Below are positions 1 through 7,887 of a stretch of 64,000 nucleotides of DNA, piece by piece (position 1 is the first letter of the stretch; every line of letters begins with the position of its first letter). The position numbers were made by a program, and so were the translations under genes. The DNA lies in assembly GCF_014208045.1 (NCBI RefSeq), contig NZ_JACHML010000001.1:3596001-3660000 (forward strand), in the 5' to 3' direction. Origin of the DNA: Microbacterium thalassium. Its GTDB lineage: Bacteria; Actinomycetota; Actinomycetes; Actinomycetales; Microbacteriaceae. The notes under the pieces are model-generated. The model saw only the letters and a list, made by a program, of their open reading frames with translations. It did no database searches and was not told the DNA's origin.

Positions 1-71
1 CCGCACAGGGGGCATTCCCAGAGGTGGGCGGCGTCCGTGATCTCGGGTGCTTCGTGTCGTGCCGTGTCCAT
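1..71 (-). CDS. Partial small protein, N-terminus only
   Basis: A coding start on the minus strand that runs off the left edge. The ATG at 71 is preceded by GAGGAG about 6 nt upstream. The visible 23 codons read MDTARHEAPEITDAAHLW followed by ECPLC, so the fragment ends in a CxxC pair of the kind seen in small zinc ribbons. I do not recognise the family. Its promoter region is shared with the divergent lipoate-ligase-like gene and holds a DosR-like palindrome about 63 bp upstream of the ATG. Confidence 0.5.
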   Translation of the reverse strand, partial: MDTARHEAPEITDAAHLWECPLC

Positions 72-133
72 CACCTGCTCCTCGGGTCGCACATGAACGG
101 ACTCTCAGTTTCCACCCGTGGCGACCCCTGCGG

Positions 134-153
134 GCCGGGACTTTGGTCCCGGC
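134..153. promoter_or_regulatory. DosR/DevR-like palindrome in a divergent promoter
   Basis: GCCGGGACTTTGGTCCCGGC is a perfect palindrome with 8-nt arms around TTTG. Its core GGGACTTTGGTCCC matches the mycobacterial DosR box pattern GGGACTTTNGTCCC. It lies between two divergent starts, about 63 bp from the minus-strand ATG at 71 and about 41 bp from the plus-strand start at 195. Binding by a DosR-type regulator is inferred; no such regulator is encoded in the window. Confidence 0.5.
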
Positions 154-194
154 GTGTCGCAGCCGGCACCTCCCGGTGTCATCCTGGAGGCGTG

Positions 195-905
195 GTGAGC
201 ACCCCGTCCGACTCCGCGCGCTCGAGCGGCGGAGCGCTCGTGGTCCGCCAGAGCGAACGGCTCGATGCCGAAGCGGACCTCGCCCGGTCCGTCGAGCTGC
301 TGCGGGCGGTGGCCGCGGGCTCCATCGCCGAGGACCGGGTCGTGCGCCTGTACGCCCCGGCGCCCACCGTCGCGATGAGTCGACGCGAGAGCCGGCTGCC
401 CGGATTCGAGACGGCCCAGGGCGTCTCACACGTCCACGGGTTCGCGCCGGTCATCCGCCCCACCGGCGGGCGGGCGGTCGCCTACGACGAGTCCTGCGTC
501 GTGTTCGACATCGTCGCCCGGGAGCCGGCGGGCGCCTCGATCGATCAGGCGCGGTTCTTCCGGGAGATCGGCGACTCGCTCGTCACGGCGCTCCGCGGCA
601 TCGGCGTGGACGCCCGCGTCGGCGACGTGCCGGGCGAGTACTGTCCCGGCGAGTTCAGCATCAACGCGCGAGGACGCGTGAAGCTGATCGGGACGTCCCA
701 GCGCGCGGTCCGCGGAGCGCGGCTGCTGAGCGGGATGCTCCCCCTCGGGGACGTCGCGCAGCTGGTCGACGTGCTCGCCGGCGTGAACGCGGCGCTCGAC
801 CTCGACTGGGACGCGACGACCTTCGGCAGCCTCGCCGCCGAGCTTCGGGGAGTCCGGCGCGCGACGGCCGAGGATGCACTCGTCACAGCTCTTGCGGCGC
901 GCTGA
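195..905 (+). CDS. Lipoate-protein ligase A-like (BPL_LplA_LipB) protein
   Basis: 236 residues. Biotin/lipoate ligase-type catalytic fold, expected to transfer lipoate or octanoate to a lysine of an acceptor protein. The diagnostic stretch is RPTGGRAVAYDES (LplA RxxGGxxxxxD loop), followed by GRVKLIGTSQRA, which supplies the catalytic-type lysine. It is shorter than E. coli LplA and lacks the C-terminal accessory domain, as in many actinobacterial single-domain members; the true substrate is open. Start: GTG at 195 with GGAGG four nt upstream; GTG 192 is equally in frame but too close to the SD. An upstream in-frame extension is open but lies over the DosR-like palindrome and is unlikely to be coding. 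Confidence 0.75.
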   Translation: MSTPSDSARSSGGALVVRQSERLDAEADLARSVELLRAVAAGSIAEDRVVRLYAPAPTVAMSRRESRLPGFETAQGVSHVHGFAPVIRPTGGRAVAYDESCVVFDIVAREPAGASIDQARFFREIGDSLVTALRGIGVDARVGDVPGEYCPGEFSINARGRVKLIGTSQRAVRGARLLSGMLPLGDVAQLVDVLAGVNAALDLDWDATTFGSLAAELRGVRRATAEDALVTALAAR

Positions 906-994
906 CCCGAACGGCGAGGCATACTGGCAGAGTGACTCCCTTGGCCGACACGATGCAGCTCCGACCCCTCGCGGGCCGATAGGACGCGCGACCG

Positions 995-3394
995 ATGAAC
1001 CCCTACAAGCGGACTCTCGCCGGTGTCATCGGCGGGTTCATGGGGCTGATCGCACTCAGCGTCGTCGCCGCTCTGCTCATCGTCACGCCGTTCGTTCCGG
1101 GCCTCGTGATCGCGGGCAACGCGGGGTACAAGGCCGTGTCGCTGTTCGACGGCCTGCCGGGCTACCTCGAGATCGACAGGCTGATGCTGCCGACCACGAT
1201 CTACGCGAAGGACTCCAGCACGGGGAAGGACGTCGAACTCACCACGTTCTACGACCAGAACCGCGTGCCGGTCGAGTTCGACGAGGTCGCGCCGATCATG
1301 TTCGACGCGGTCCTGTCGTCGGAGGATCCGCGCTACTACGAGCACGGCGGCATCGACATCTTCGGCACGACGCGGGCCCTCATCTCCAACGCGCAGGGCG
1401 GCGCGACGCAGGGCGGCTCGTCGATCAGCCAGCAGTACGTCAAGAACGTGCTCGTGCAGCGATGCGAACGGGATGCCGCCGCGAGCGACACGCAGACGCG
1501 CGACGAGGTGCTTCAGGCATGCTGGCTGGCCGCCACCAACGCGTCCGGCTCCGACGGATACCAGCGGAAGCTGCAGGAGATCCGCTACGCCATCGAACTC
1601 GAGCAGAACTACTCGAAGGCCGAGATCCTCCTCGGCTACCTGAACATCGCCAACTTCGGCGGCACGACGTACGGGATCGAGGCGGCCGCGCGCTACTACT
1701 TCGGCGCGTCCGCCGCCAAGCTCTCGATCGGTCAGGCCGCCGTGCTCGCCGGGATCGTGCAGAACCCCAACACCTACCGCATCGACAGGCCCGGCGGCTC
1801 GATCTTCAGCACCGACGGGGCCACGTTCAACAAGGCCGCCGACGGCTCCGTCGACGACGTCGACCGCGGCACGCTGGCCGCCCTCGACACGCTGCTGGCA
1901 GCGGGCACCATCACCGACGAGCAGTACCTGGCCGCGGGCGACGCGTACAGCGCGACGAAGGGCCGCCAGCTCTACGTGCTCGACCGGATGCGCGAGGACG
2001 GTCGCATCACCGAAGACCAGTTCCTCGCCGCGGCGATCGAGCCCATCTCGCCGAAGATCACGCCCCCGCACACCGGCTGCGTCGCGACGAAGGCGCCCTT
2101 CTTCTGCCAGTACGTGGTCAACACGGTGCGCTCGGACCCGGCGTACGCCGCCGCGTTCGGCGAGACGGCCCAGGACCGCCAGCGGTCGCTGACGCGCGAG
2201 GGCCTGAAGATCTACACGACGCTCGACTGGCGCCTCCAGAACGCGTCGCAGTCCGCCGTGAGCCGCTACACCCCCGCCACCGTCCCCGGGATGCGGTTCG
2301 GGGCGGCGTCGGTCAGCATCGAGGCGACCACGGGGCGCATCCTCGCCATCAGCCAGAACAACAAGTTCTCCGAGGACGCCGAGCTGACCTCGTCCTCGCG
2401 CGCGTACACATCGCTCGTGTACGCCGGAGACACCGTTCACGGCTCGTCGATCGGCTTCCCCACGGGATCGACCTTCAAGCTCTTCACCCTGATCGACTGG
2501 CTCGAGCAGGGTCACTCGCTGTACGAGAGCGTCAACGGCAACGTGCGCGTCATCCCGCGGCTCGCCGACCGCTGCGACGGCCCGTGGGTCAACGTCGAGA
2601 AGGCCGTCGTCCTCAACTTCGCCAAGGCGAAGGGCTACGTCGGCACCCCGATGCAGTTCACCGCCCAGTCTCTCAACAGCGGCTACCTCGGCATGGCCGA
2701 GAAGCTCGACCTGTGCGACATCGAGGACGTCGCGACGCGCATGGGCGTGACGCAGGGCAGCGGCGCGCGTGTCGATGTGAACGGCGCCGCCGCGATCATC
2801 GGCACGAACAACATCGCGCCGGTCGCGATGGCGGCGGCGTACGCCACCGTCGCGAACAAGGGCGTCTACTGCGTGCCGCGCGCGATCGAACGTGTCGTGA
2901 ACGCCGACGGCCAGGAGATCCCGGTGCCGGGCAAGCAGTGCTCGCGCGTGCTCGATCAGGACATCGCAGCGGCGGCGGCGTTCGCCCTGCAGGGCGTCAT
3001 GAACCCCGGCGGCACCGGCTATCAGGGAAACCCGAACGACGGCACGCCGATGCTCGGCAAGACCGGCACGCACGAGGCGTTCCAGACGTGGCTGGTGGAG
3101 TCGAGCACTCGGGTCACCACGGCCGCGTGGGTAGGGAACACGATCGGCACGGCCGACCTCTTCCGCACGTGGCACAACGGGGCGCTGCTGTCGAGCGCCC
3201 GCTACTCGATAGCCCGCGACATCCAGACCGTCGCCAACAGGCACTACGGCGGCGGGTCGTTCCCCGCTGCCCCGGCCGAGTTCCTCAGACGGCCCTATGT
3301 GGCTCCACCCGCGCAGGACTCCGACGATGACGCAGAACCCGCCGGCAACAACAGCGGCGGGAACAACCGCGGAAACGGCAATCGCAACGGCTGA
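995..3394 (+). CDS. Class A penicillin-binding protein (transglycosylase/transpeptidase)
   Basis: 799 residues, bifunctional peptidoglycan synthase anchored in the membrane by an N-terminal helix (about residues 8-40). The GT51 glycosyltransferase domain shows SSEDPRYYEHGGID with catalytic Glu110 and GGSSISQQYVKN. The transpeptidase domain has the three hallmark motifs: S492-T-F-K495, S559-L-N561 and K689-T-G-T. Both active sites look intact. The C-terminus is a short Asn/Gly-rich tail (from about residue 780). Start ATG 995 has only a weak GGACG upstream. It polymerises and cross-links glycan strands outside the membrane. Confidence 0.93.
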   Translation: MNPYKRTLAGVIGGFMGLIALSVVAALLIVTPFVPGLVIAGNAGYKAVSLFDGLPGYLEIDRLMLPTTIYAKDSSTGKDVELTTFYDQNRVPVEFDEVAPIMFDAVLSSEDPRYYEHGGIDIFGTTRALISNAQGGATQGGSSISQQYVKNVLVQRCERDAAASDTQTRDEVLQACWLAATNASGSDGYQRKLQEIRYAIELEQNYSKAEILLGYLNIANFGGTTYGIEAAARYYFGASAAKLSIGQAAVLAGIVQNPNTYRIDRPGGSIFSTDGATFNKAADGSVDDVDRGTLAALDTLLAAGTITDEQYLAAGDAYSATKGRQLYVLDRMREDGRITEDQFLAAAIEPISPKITPPHTGCVATKAPFFCQYVVNTVRSDPAYAAAFGETAQDRQRSLTREGLKIYTTLDWRLQNASQSAVSRYTPATVPGMRFGAASVSIEATTGRILAISQNNKFSEDAELTSSSRAYTSLVYAGDTVHGSSIGFPTGSTFKLFTLIDWLEQGHSLYESVNGNVRVIPRLADRCDGPWVNVEKAVVLNFAKAKGYVGTPMQFTAQSLNSGYLGMAEKLDLCDIEDVATRMGVTQGSGARVDVNGAAAIIGTNNIAPVAMAAAYATVANKGVYCVPRAIERVVNADGQEIPVPGKQCSRVLDQDIAAAAAFALQGVMNPGGTGYQGNPNDGTPMLGKTGTHEAFQTWLVESSTRVTTAAWVGNTIGTADLFRTWHNGALLSSARYSIARDIQTVANRHYGGGSFPAAPAEFLRRPYVAPPAQDSDDDAEPAGNNSGGNNRGNGNRNG

Positions 3395-3505
3395 CGTCGC
3401 TCAGGCGCGTCCTGTGAATTCGATCGAACGCTTCCGGAGCGGGCTTCCGCGTCGTACACTCGCCGCAGCGTTCGACACGTTCGACCCGAGGGACGAGGCA
3501 CGCCC

Positions 3506-3676
3506 ATGACTGCTGTGAGCTGCACCTGGTGCAATGACATCGTCACCCAGGATCTCTACAACGACGGCGACCTGGCATCAGCATTGACGACCCACGACAA
3601 GGCGTGCGCCGGGCACTCCGTCGGCGGACCGTGCGACCACACCGGCCCCTGCTACACGCGGGCGTCGGCGCGCTGA
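3506..3676 (+). CDS. Small Cys-rich protein of unknown function
   Basis: A 56-residue gene starting at ATG 3506 with GACGAGG 6 nt upstream. It carries CTWC (C6, C9), then H30 and C34, then CDHTGPC (C43, C49): five cysteines plus histidines, the look of a small zinc-binding fold. It lies between the PBP gene and the convergent MFS gene, whose stop is 26 bp away. I do not recognise the family. Coding is supported by the start context, the ordered Cys spacing and the absence of a credible alternative in the gap. Confidence 0.6.
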   Translation: MTAVSCTWCNDIVTQDLYNDGDLASALTTHDKACAGHSVGGPCDHTGPCYTRASAR

Positions 3677-3701
3677 CGGCAGCCGGACGCCGAACTCGGT
3701 G

Positions 3702-5087
3702 TCATCGGGTCGTCGCGTGCGCCGGCCGATCGCGGATCATCAGCGCCACGACGATGGTCGCCGCCACCGCCAGCGCCGCGTCGAGGATGAACGCGTTCCG
3801 GATGCCGGTCGTCACCGCCGCCGCGGCGAGCACGACCGCGGTGTTGATCCCCAGCCCGACCGACCCGCCCGCGACGTTCGCCATGTAGACGATCCCGCCG
3901 GCGAGACTCGAATCGGCGGGACCGACCGAGGTCACGGCCACGGTGGTGATCGCCGAGAAGTACAGGCCCACGCCCACGCCGCACAGCACCAGCCCCGGCA
4001 CGAGCGGCCCGTAGCCGTTTCCCATGAGCACCGCGAGGAGCGTGGCTCCGACGGCAAGACAGCTCGCCCCGGCGATCACCACCCGGCGCCCTCCGACGCG
4101 ATGGTAGAGCGGGCCGGCGAGGAACGAGACCCCGCCGAAGACGAGCATCATCGGGAGGAGGCCCGCCCCTGCCGCGAACGCGCTCCAGTCCAGCTCGTTC
4201 TCCAGGTACTGCGGCACGTAGACGAGGATGCCGAAGAACACCGATCCCAGCAGCGGGATCGACACCAGCGCCCCCGCGAAGTCCCGGCTCGCCACGACGC
4301 GGGGCGGCACCAGCGCATCGTCGCCCTGCCGCCGCTCCACGAGCACGAACAGCGGCAGCAGCACCACGCCGATCACCATCATCGTGACGACGGACGGCGA
4401 TCCGAAGCTCTGTGCCGTGCCGATGTCGAGGGCGACGAGGATCATCACCACCGCCGCCGACAGCGAGGCGATCCCGAGATAGTCGACGCGGGCGCGCGCA
4501 CCGGCCGACGACTCGGGCACGTTGCGTCGGACCACCAGCATCGTGACGAGCGCCACCGGCACGTTCACGAAGAAGATCCAGCGCCAGTCGAGCAGATCCG
4601 TGAGGACGCCTCCCAGCAGCGGACCGATCGAGTTCCCCAGGCCCGCGACCCCGATCACCAGTCCGCCCGCCAGCCCGCTGCGGTTCTTCGGGACGATGTC
4701 GTAGGTCATGCCGAGGACCGACGGCCACATCATCGCGCCGCCGATGCCCATGAGGGCCCGGGCCGCGATGAGCAGGCCGATGTTCGGCGCCAGCCCTCCC
4801 AGCAGGGAGAACGTCCCGAAGATCGCGGCGCCGATGAGGAACACGCGCCGCCGCCCCAGCAGGTCGGCGAGGCGCCCGCCGGTGACGATCAGCACGCCGA
4901 ACACGACCGTGTAGCCGTTGATGACCCACTGCACGCGGTTGAGCGTCGTGTCGAGATCGCTCTGGATGCTGGGCACCGCGACGCTCAGCGCGGTGAAGTC
5001 GTTCGCGACGACGAAGACGCCCATCGACAGCGCGATGAGCGTGACGACCGCCTGCCGTCCGAGTCGCTCCGGTGCGGACGCGCTCAT
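3702..5087 (-). CDS. MFS multidrug-type exporter, DHA2 (EmrB/QacA) family
   Basis: 461 residues, almost entirely hydrophobic, fitting the 14-helix DHA2 class of proton-coupled drug exporters. Motif A is visible after helix 2 as GGRLADLLGRRRVF, and the antiporter motif C region is GLGNSIGPLLGGVLTDLLDWRWIFFVNVP. The start at ATG 5087 gives MSASAPERLGRQAVVTLIALSMG. Substrate cannot be told from sequence. The upstream neighbour on the same strand is a methyltransferase whose stop is 143 bp before this start, so co-transcription is possible but not required. Confidence 0.9.
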   Translation of the reverse strand: MSASAPERLGRQAVVTLIALSMGVFVVANDFTALSVAVPSIQSDLDTTLNRVQWVINGYTVVFGVLIVTGGRLADLLGRRRVFLIGAAIFGTFSLLGGLAPNIGLLIAARALMGIGGAMMWPSVLGMTYDIVPKNRSGLAGGLVIGVAGLGNSIGPLLGGVLTDLLDWRWIFFVNVPVALVTMLVVRRNVPESSAGARARVDYLGIASLSAAVVMILVALDIGTAQSFGSPSVVTMMVIGVVLLPLFVLVERRQGDDALVPPRVVASRDFAGALVSIPLLGSVFFGILVYVPQYLENELDWSAFAAGAGLLPMMLVFGGVSFLAGPLYHRVGGRRVVIAGASCLAVGATLLAVLMGNGYGPLVPGLVLCGVGVGLYFSAITTVAVTSVGPADSSLAGGIVYMANVAGGSVGLGINTAVVLAAAAVTTGIRNAFILDAALAVAATIVVALMIRDRPAHATTR

Positions 5088-5230
5088 TCCCCGGCCGCCC
5101 ACCGTGCGCGGGGGCCGACTGCCGCGACGCCGACCACGGCCGTGCACGCGCTCGGCTTCCCCCGGTCGTCTGCGCCCGCCCCCATGCCGACATTGTGTAC
5201 CAGCATCCGCGGCCTCCGCGCCCCCGAGCC

Positions 5231-5851
5231 CTATGTCCGCAGGAACACGTACGCGAACGCCGAACGCGTGTAGGAGATCCCGCGGCCGCGGTCGCGGATG
5301 CGATCGGGGTCCGCCTCGGACGGCTTCCGAGGGACGAGGTACCGGTCCAGACCCGTCGTGTCCAGGCGGTAGCGACCGCCACGGTGCTGCACGGCGGCCA
5401 CGAGCGTCAGGTCGGGATCGAGGGCGGCGAGGCTGGCATCCCCGTGGCTCGTGTTCGCCACGAGCAGTCCGCCGGGTCGCAGGTACCGTCGGCAGTGCTC
5501 CCACACGGGGCCCGCGTACAGCGAGATGAGCAGATCGAACGCCTCGTCCGGGACGGGAAGCGGCGTCGTGTAGTCCGCGTGCAGGAACCGGATGCCGTCG
5601 GCCGAGCCGGTCCGCGTGCCGGCGAGCTCCGCCTCGACGAGACCGGAGTCGGCGAAGTAGCGCGCCGCGCGCCGATCGGTGTCGACATAGGTCACGGAGC
5701 GGATCGCGGTGGACGGTGACAGGTCGAGGTAGCACCCGGGGTACAGCGCGTCAGCGACGTCCCACGCATCGGCGATCGCCGCGAACATCGGCGACCGGTC
5801 GCCGATCGATTCCCGATACGACGCCCACGACGACGTCGACGTGCGGGTCAT
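5231..5851 (-). CDS. Class I SAM-dependent methyltransferase-like protein
   Basis: 206 residues with a Rossmann-type methyltransferase layout: a loose first motif YLDLSPSTAIRSVTYVDTDRRAARYF, a middle strand GIRFLHADYTTPLPVPDEAFDLLISLYAG, then the post-core segment RRYLRPGGLLVANTSHG, typical of motif III. The classic GxGxG of motif I is degenerate, so activity is not certain. Start ATG 5851 lies 23 nt after the stop of the upstream F510_1955-type lipoprotein gene, so the two may be translated from one message. Confidence 0.7.
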   Translation of the reverse strand: MTRTSTSSWASYRESIGDRSPMFAAIADAWDVADALYPGCYLDLSPSTAIRSVTYVDTDRRAARYFADSGLVEAELAGTRTGSADGIRFLHADYTTPLPVPDEAFDLLISLYAGPVWEHCRRYLRPGGLLVANTSHGDASLAALDPDLTLVAAVQHRGGRYRLDTTGLDRYLVPRKPSEADPDRIRDRGRGISYTRSAFAYVFLRT

Positions 5852-5873
5852 AGCGGCATCCTCGTCGTCCGCG

Positions 5874-6710
5874 TCATCGCTCGCCCCCGGGCAGGAACCG
5901 GAGACCCGCCTCGTCGACCACGGCGATCTCTCCCGTCGACGTGAGCGCGACCGCCTGCGCCTGGCCCTCTGCGACACCCGCCTCCGTCCAGGACGCGGCG
6001 GCATCCGCACTGACCCAGATCGTCCCGGAGGTGTCCGCGCCGACGAGCGTCGCACGGTCGGGCGAGGCGGACAGGAGGTACAGCGCCGGGGAATCGGGCA
6101 CGGGGGCGAAGGTCGTTCCCTCGTTCACGCTGAACATCACGCCATCGGGCGTGGTCGCGTACACCGTGCGGGTGCTGTCGACCGCGAGGGCATACGCCGA
6201 GAGGTCGGCACCTGCCGGGCCCCAGGTGGCACCGCCGTCGGCACTGGTCAGCAGAGCGGGATCGTCGGTGGCGAGGCCGTACAAGATGCCGTCGGGACCG
6301 GCGGCGAGAGCGTGGAAGTCCTTCGTGCCGGAGTAGGCCATCGGCTCCCATGACCGGCCGGCGTCGTCGCTGCGGATGATGCCGAGGTGCGGCGAACCCC
6401 ATTCCGACGGCGTGTTCGCGCCCGGGTGGCCGGAGGCGACGAACGCGTCACCCACGACGGCGAGACCCATCGCGTCGAACTCGTACCCGCCGATGGGCTC
6501 CCCGATGGCGCCGTCGGAGCCGACGGGAAGGAGCCCCTCGTGAGTGCCGAGGATCGTGCCGCCCGTGGCGGGGTCGGTGATGATCGCATGGACGTGGGTG
6601 GACGATGCGGACGCGTGGTCGTCGTCCGTCGCGGCCGTCTGGGCGGTGCAGGCGGTGAGGATGGCAGCGGCGGCGGCGGCGGCCACCGCCGCGGGAAGGC
6701 GGAAGTGCAT
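5874..6710 (-). CDS. F510_1955-type lipoprotein (sialidase/BNR-like repeats)
   Basis: 278 residues. The N-terminus is a lipoprotein signal ending in LTAC, so the mature protein starts at the lipid-modified Cys and is exported. Beyond it are beta-propeller-like repeats with the Asp-box style seen in BNR proteins (RSDDAGRSWEPM, TSADGGATWGP, SVNEGTTFAP, SADAAASWTEA). Proteins of this type are annotated as F510_1955 family glycosylhydrolases and often sit in actinobacterial copper/heavy-metal clusters, but an enzymatic role is unproven. It follows DUF6153 and SHOCT genes on the same strand. Start ATG 6710 has GAGAGA upstream. Confidence 0.75.
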   Translation of the reverse strand: MHFRLPAAVAAAAAAAILTACTAQTAATDDDHASASSTHVHAIITDPATGGTILGTHEGLLPVGSDGAIGEPIGGYEFDAMGLAVVGDAFVASGHPGANTPSEWGSPHLGIIRSDDAGRSWEPMAYSGTKDFHALAAGPDGILYGLATDDPALLTSADGGATWGPAGADLSAYALAVDSTRTVYATTPDGVMFSVNEGTTFAPVPDSPALYLLSASPDRATLVGADTSGTIWVSADAAASWTEAGVAEGQAQAVALTSTGEIAVVDEAGLRFLPGGER

Positions 6711-6786
6711 GGTTTCTCTCGATCACGGGTGATGGGGTGGTGCCGAAGCGGCAGGACCAGGGATGCCCGGGGTCCGGGCGTCCCCA

Positions 6787-7230
6787 TCACGTGCGACTGA
6801 TCGAGAGCGTCCTCAGGTCGGGTCGATCGGGGCGCGCTCGCGGCGCGACCGGGCGCAGGAACAAGACGCTGCCCGCACCCGCAGTCCGGATCTCTCGAGG
6901 CACCGTCCGGGCGGCGAGAAGGGCGATCACGAGCAGCGCGATGACGCACATGGTCACCGCGTCATGCTCACCCGCGAGAGCACATCCCGCACAGTCGGCG
7001 CCGACGTCCTGCGAGAGCACCGAGGGCATCGCGGCGCCGTCGGTCGCGTGACCGGGAGCGGCCGCCTCGGCGACGACCGCGGAGCCGACCGTGTCGGCGT
7101 GCGGGGACGATGTCCCGCTCCCCAGCGAGTGCATGCCGACGAGTCCTGCCAGCAGCAGCACAGCCACGAGGACGGCGAACCACCGGCGATCGGCGCGAAC
7201 GCGCCCTGCCGCGTTCGACGACACGTCCAT
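6787..7230 (-). CDS. DUF6153-like membrane protein
   Basis: 147 residues with two predicted membrane segments, RRWFAVLVAVLLLAGLVGMH near the N-terminus and VTMCVIALLVIALLAA near residue 90. Between them is an extracytoplasmic loop with a CAGC motif (DVGADCAGCALAGEHDAV) and scattered His, which could bind metal. The C-terminal 40 residues are basic and cytoplasmic. Such proteins accompany copper-resistance genes in actinobacteria. ATG 7230 is chosen because GAGG lies about 8 nt upstream; in-frame starts further upstream reach back to the SHOCT stop. Confidence 0.65.
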   Translation of the reverse strand: MDVSSNAAGRVRADRRWFAVLVAVLLLAGLVGMHSLGSGTSSPHADTVGSAVVAEAAAPGHATDGAAMPSVLSQDVGADCAGCALAGEHDAVTMCVIALLVIALLAARTVPREIRTAGAGSVLFLRPVAPRARPDRPDLRTLSISRT

Positions 7231-7328
7231 TCGCTGGTCCTCTCGGCTCCCGGCCATCGTAGCCTCGCGGCCCGGGCTGCCCGATCCGTGAACCTCGCCT
7301 GTGACGGCGGCCAGCGGCATCCTGCCGC

Positions 7329-7622
7329 TCAACCGCCTCTCAGCACTCGCATGCGTTCGGTGAACTCATCCGTGTCGATCTCTCCCCGCGCGTATCGCTC
7401 CTCGAGGATCTGCTGCGCCGAGCCGGTCGTCGCGCCGGCTGCCGGTCCGGTCCCCACCGGCGGGGTCGGTTCCCGCGGCTCCTTCGGCCGCAGGCTGAGC
7501 CGGATCGCGACGTACACCAGGAGCCCGATCCCGACGAGCACGAGGATGGCCCACACCCAGCCCCACCCCCAGCCCATGCCGAAGCCCATGCCGTAGCTGC
7601 CGCCGTCGTCGTCCCACATCAT
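7329..7622 (-). CDS. SHOCT domain membrane protein
   Basis: 97 residues: a Met/Gly-rich N-terminus (MMWDDDGGSYGMGFGMGWGW), one membrane helix (about residues 20-45), a Pro/Gly linker, and a C-terminal SHOCT domain with EERYARGEIDTDEFTERM. SHOCT domains are short helical modules on many membrane-associated oligomeric proteins. The Met-rich head may be metal-facing, an inference strengthened by the CsoR-like palindrome 39-69 bp upstream. ATG 7622 is used because AAGGG lies 8 nt before it; an in-frame ATG at 7643 lacks an SD. First gene of a probable operon with DUF6153 and F510_1955 genes. Confidence 0.8.
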   Translation of the reverse strand: MMWDDDGGSYGMGFGMGWGWGWVWAILVLVGIGLLVYVAIRLSLRPKEPREPTPPVGTGPAAGATTGSAQQILEERYARGEIDTDEFTERMRVLRGG

Positions 7623-7660
7623 GCGAATCACCCTTCCGGTCATGGCGTGCCGTCACGCGA

Positions 7661-7691
7661 CTCTCGGATACCCCCGGCGGGTATCCGAGAG
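7661..7691. promoter_or_regulatory. Long palindrome with CsoR-like operator core
   Basis: A perfect inverted repeat with 13-nt arms (CTCTCGGATACCC / GGGTATCCGAGAG) around CCGGC. Its centre at 7668-7684, ATACCCCCGGCGGGTAT, has the same length and outer half-sites as the CsoR-type site before the CopB ATPase (ATACCCCCTAGGGGTAT at 44574). It lies upstream of the SHOCT gene on the minus strand. It could also act as a terminator for the small gene ending at 7714, but no T-run follows the stem. Confidence 0.55.
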
Positions 7692-7713
7692 CATCTCCAG
7701 GCTACGTCGCATC

Positions 7714-7887
7714 TCAGCCGCTGTGGGGGGACATAGGTCCCGAGGCCCCGGTTCCGCGGATGGCCGCGCGTGCGGGAGCCGGGGCGGGCAGGGCGCAGAA
7801 GTCACCCTCGCACACGTACTCCCCTGCGCCGAGCAGAGTGAGCGGGCGGGGCTCGCCAGGAGTGTGGGCGGTCGGCCCCGCGCTCAT
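7714..7887 (-). CDS. Small protein coupled to FrnE-type oxidoreductase
   Basis: 57 residues, start ATG 7887 overlapping the TGA of the upstream DsbA-family gene as ATGA, so translation is coupled. The core is LLGAGEYVCEGDFCALP with C26 and C31; the rest is Ala/Pro-rich and low complexity. Short VCEGDxCxxP proteins next to FrnE-like genes are, to my recollection, common in actinobacteria but without assigned function. The two cysteines next to a thiol oxidoreductase suggest a redox partner or substrate; this is inference. Confidence 0.65.
   Translation of the reverse strand: MSAGPTAHTPGEPRPLTLLGAGEYVCEGDFCALPAPAPARAAIRGTGASGPMSPHSG
7728..7741. promoter_or_regulatory. Weak second DosR-like site
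   Basis: GGGACATAGGTCCC keeps the GGGAC-N4-GTCCC geometry of the site at 137-150 but has no further symmetry. It lies inside the last codons of the small gene and about 106 bp upstream of the SHOCT start. A chance match of this length is plausible in GC-rich DNA. Confidence 0.2.

Noticed and set aside
545..3244. Long open frame antisense to the PBP gene (899 codons)
   Set aside because: A shadow caused by the G/C third-position bias; the PBP on the other strand has all catalytic motifs.
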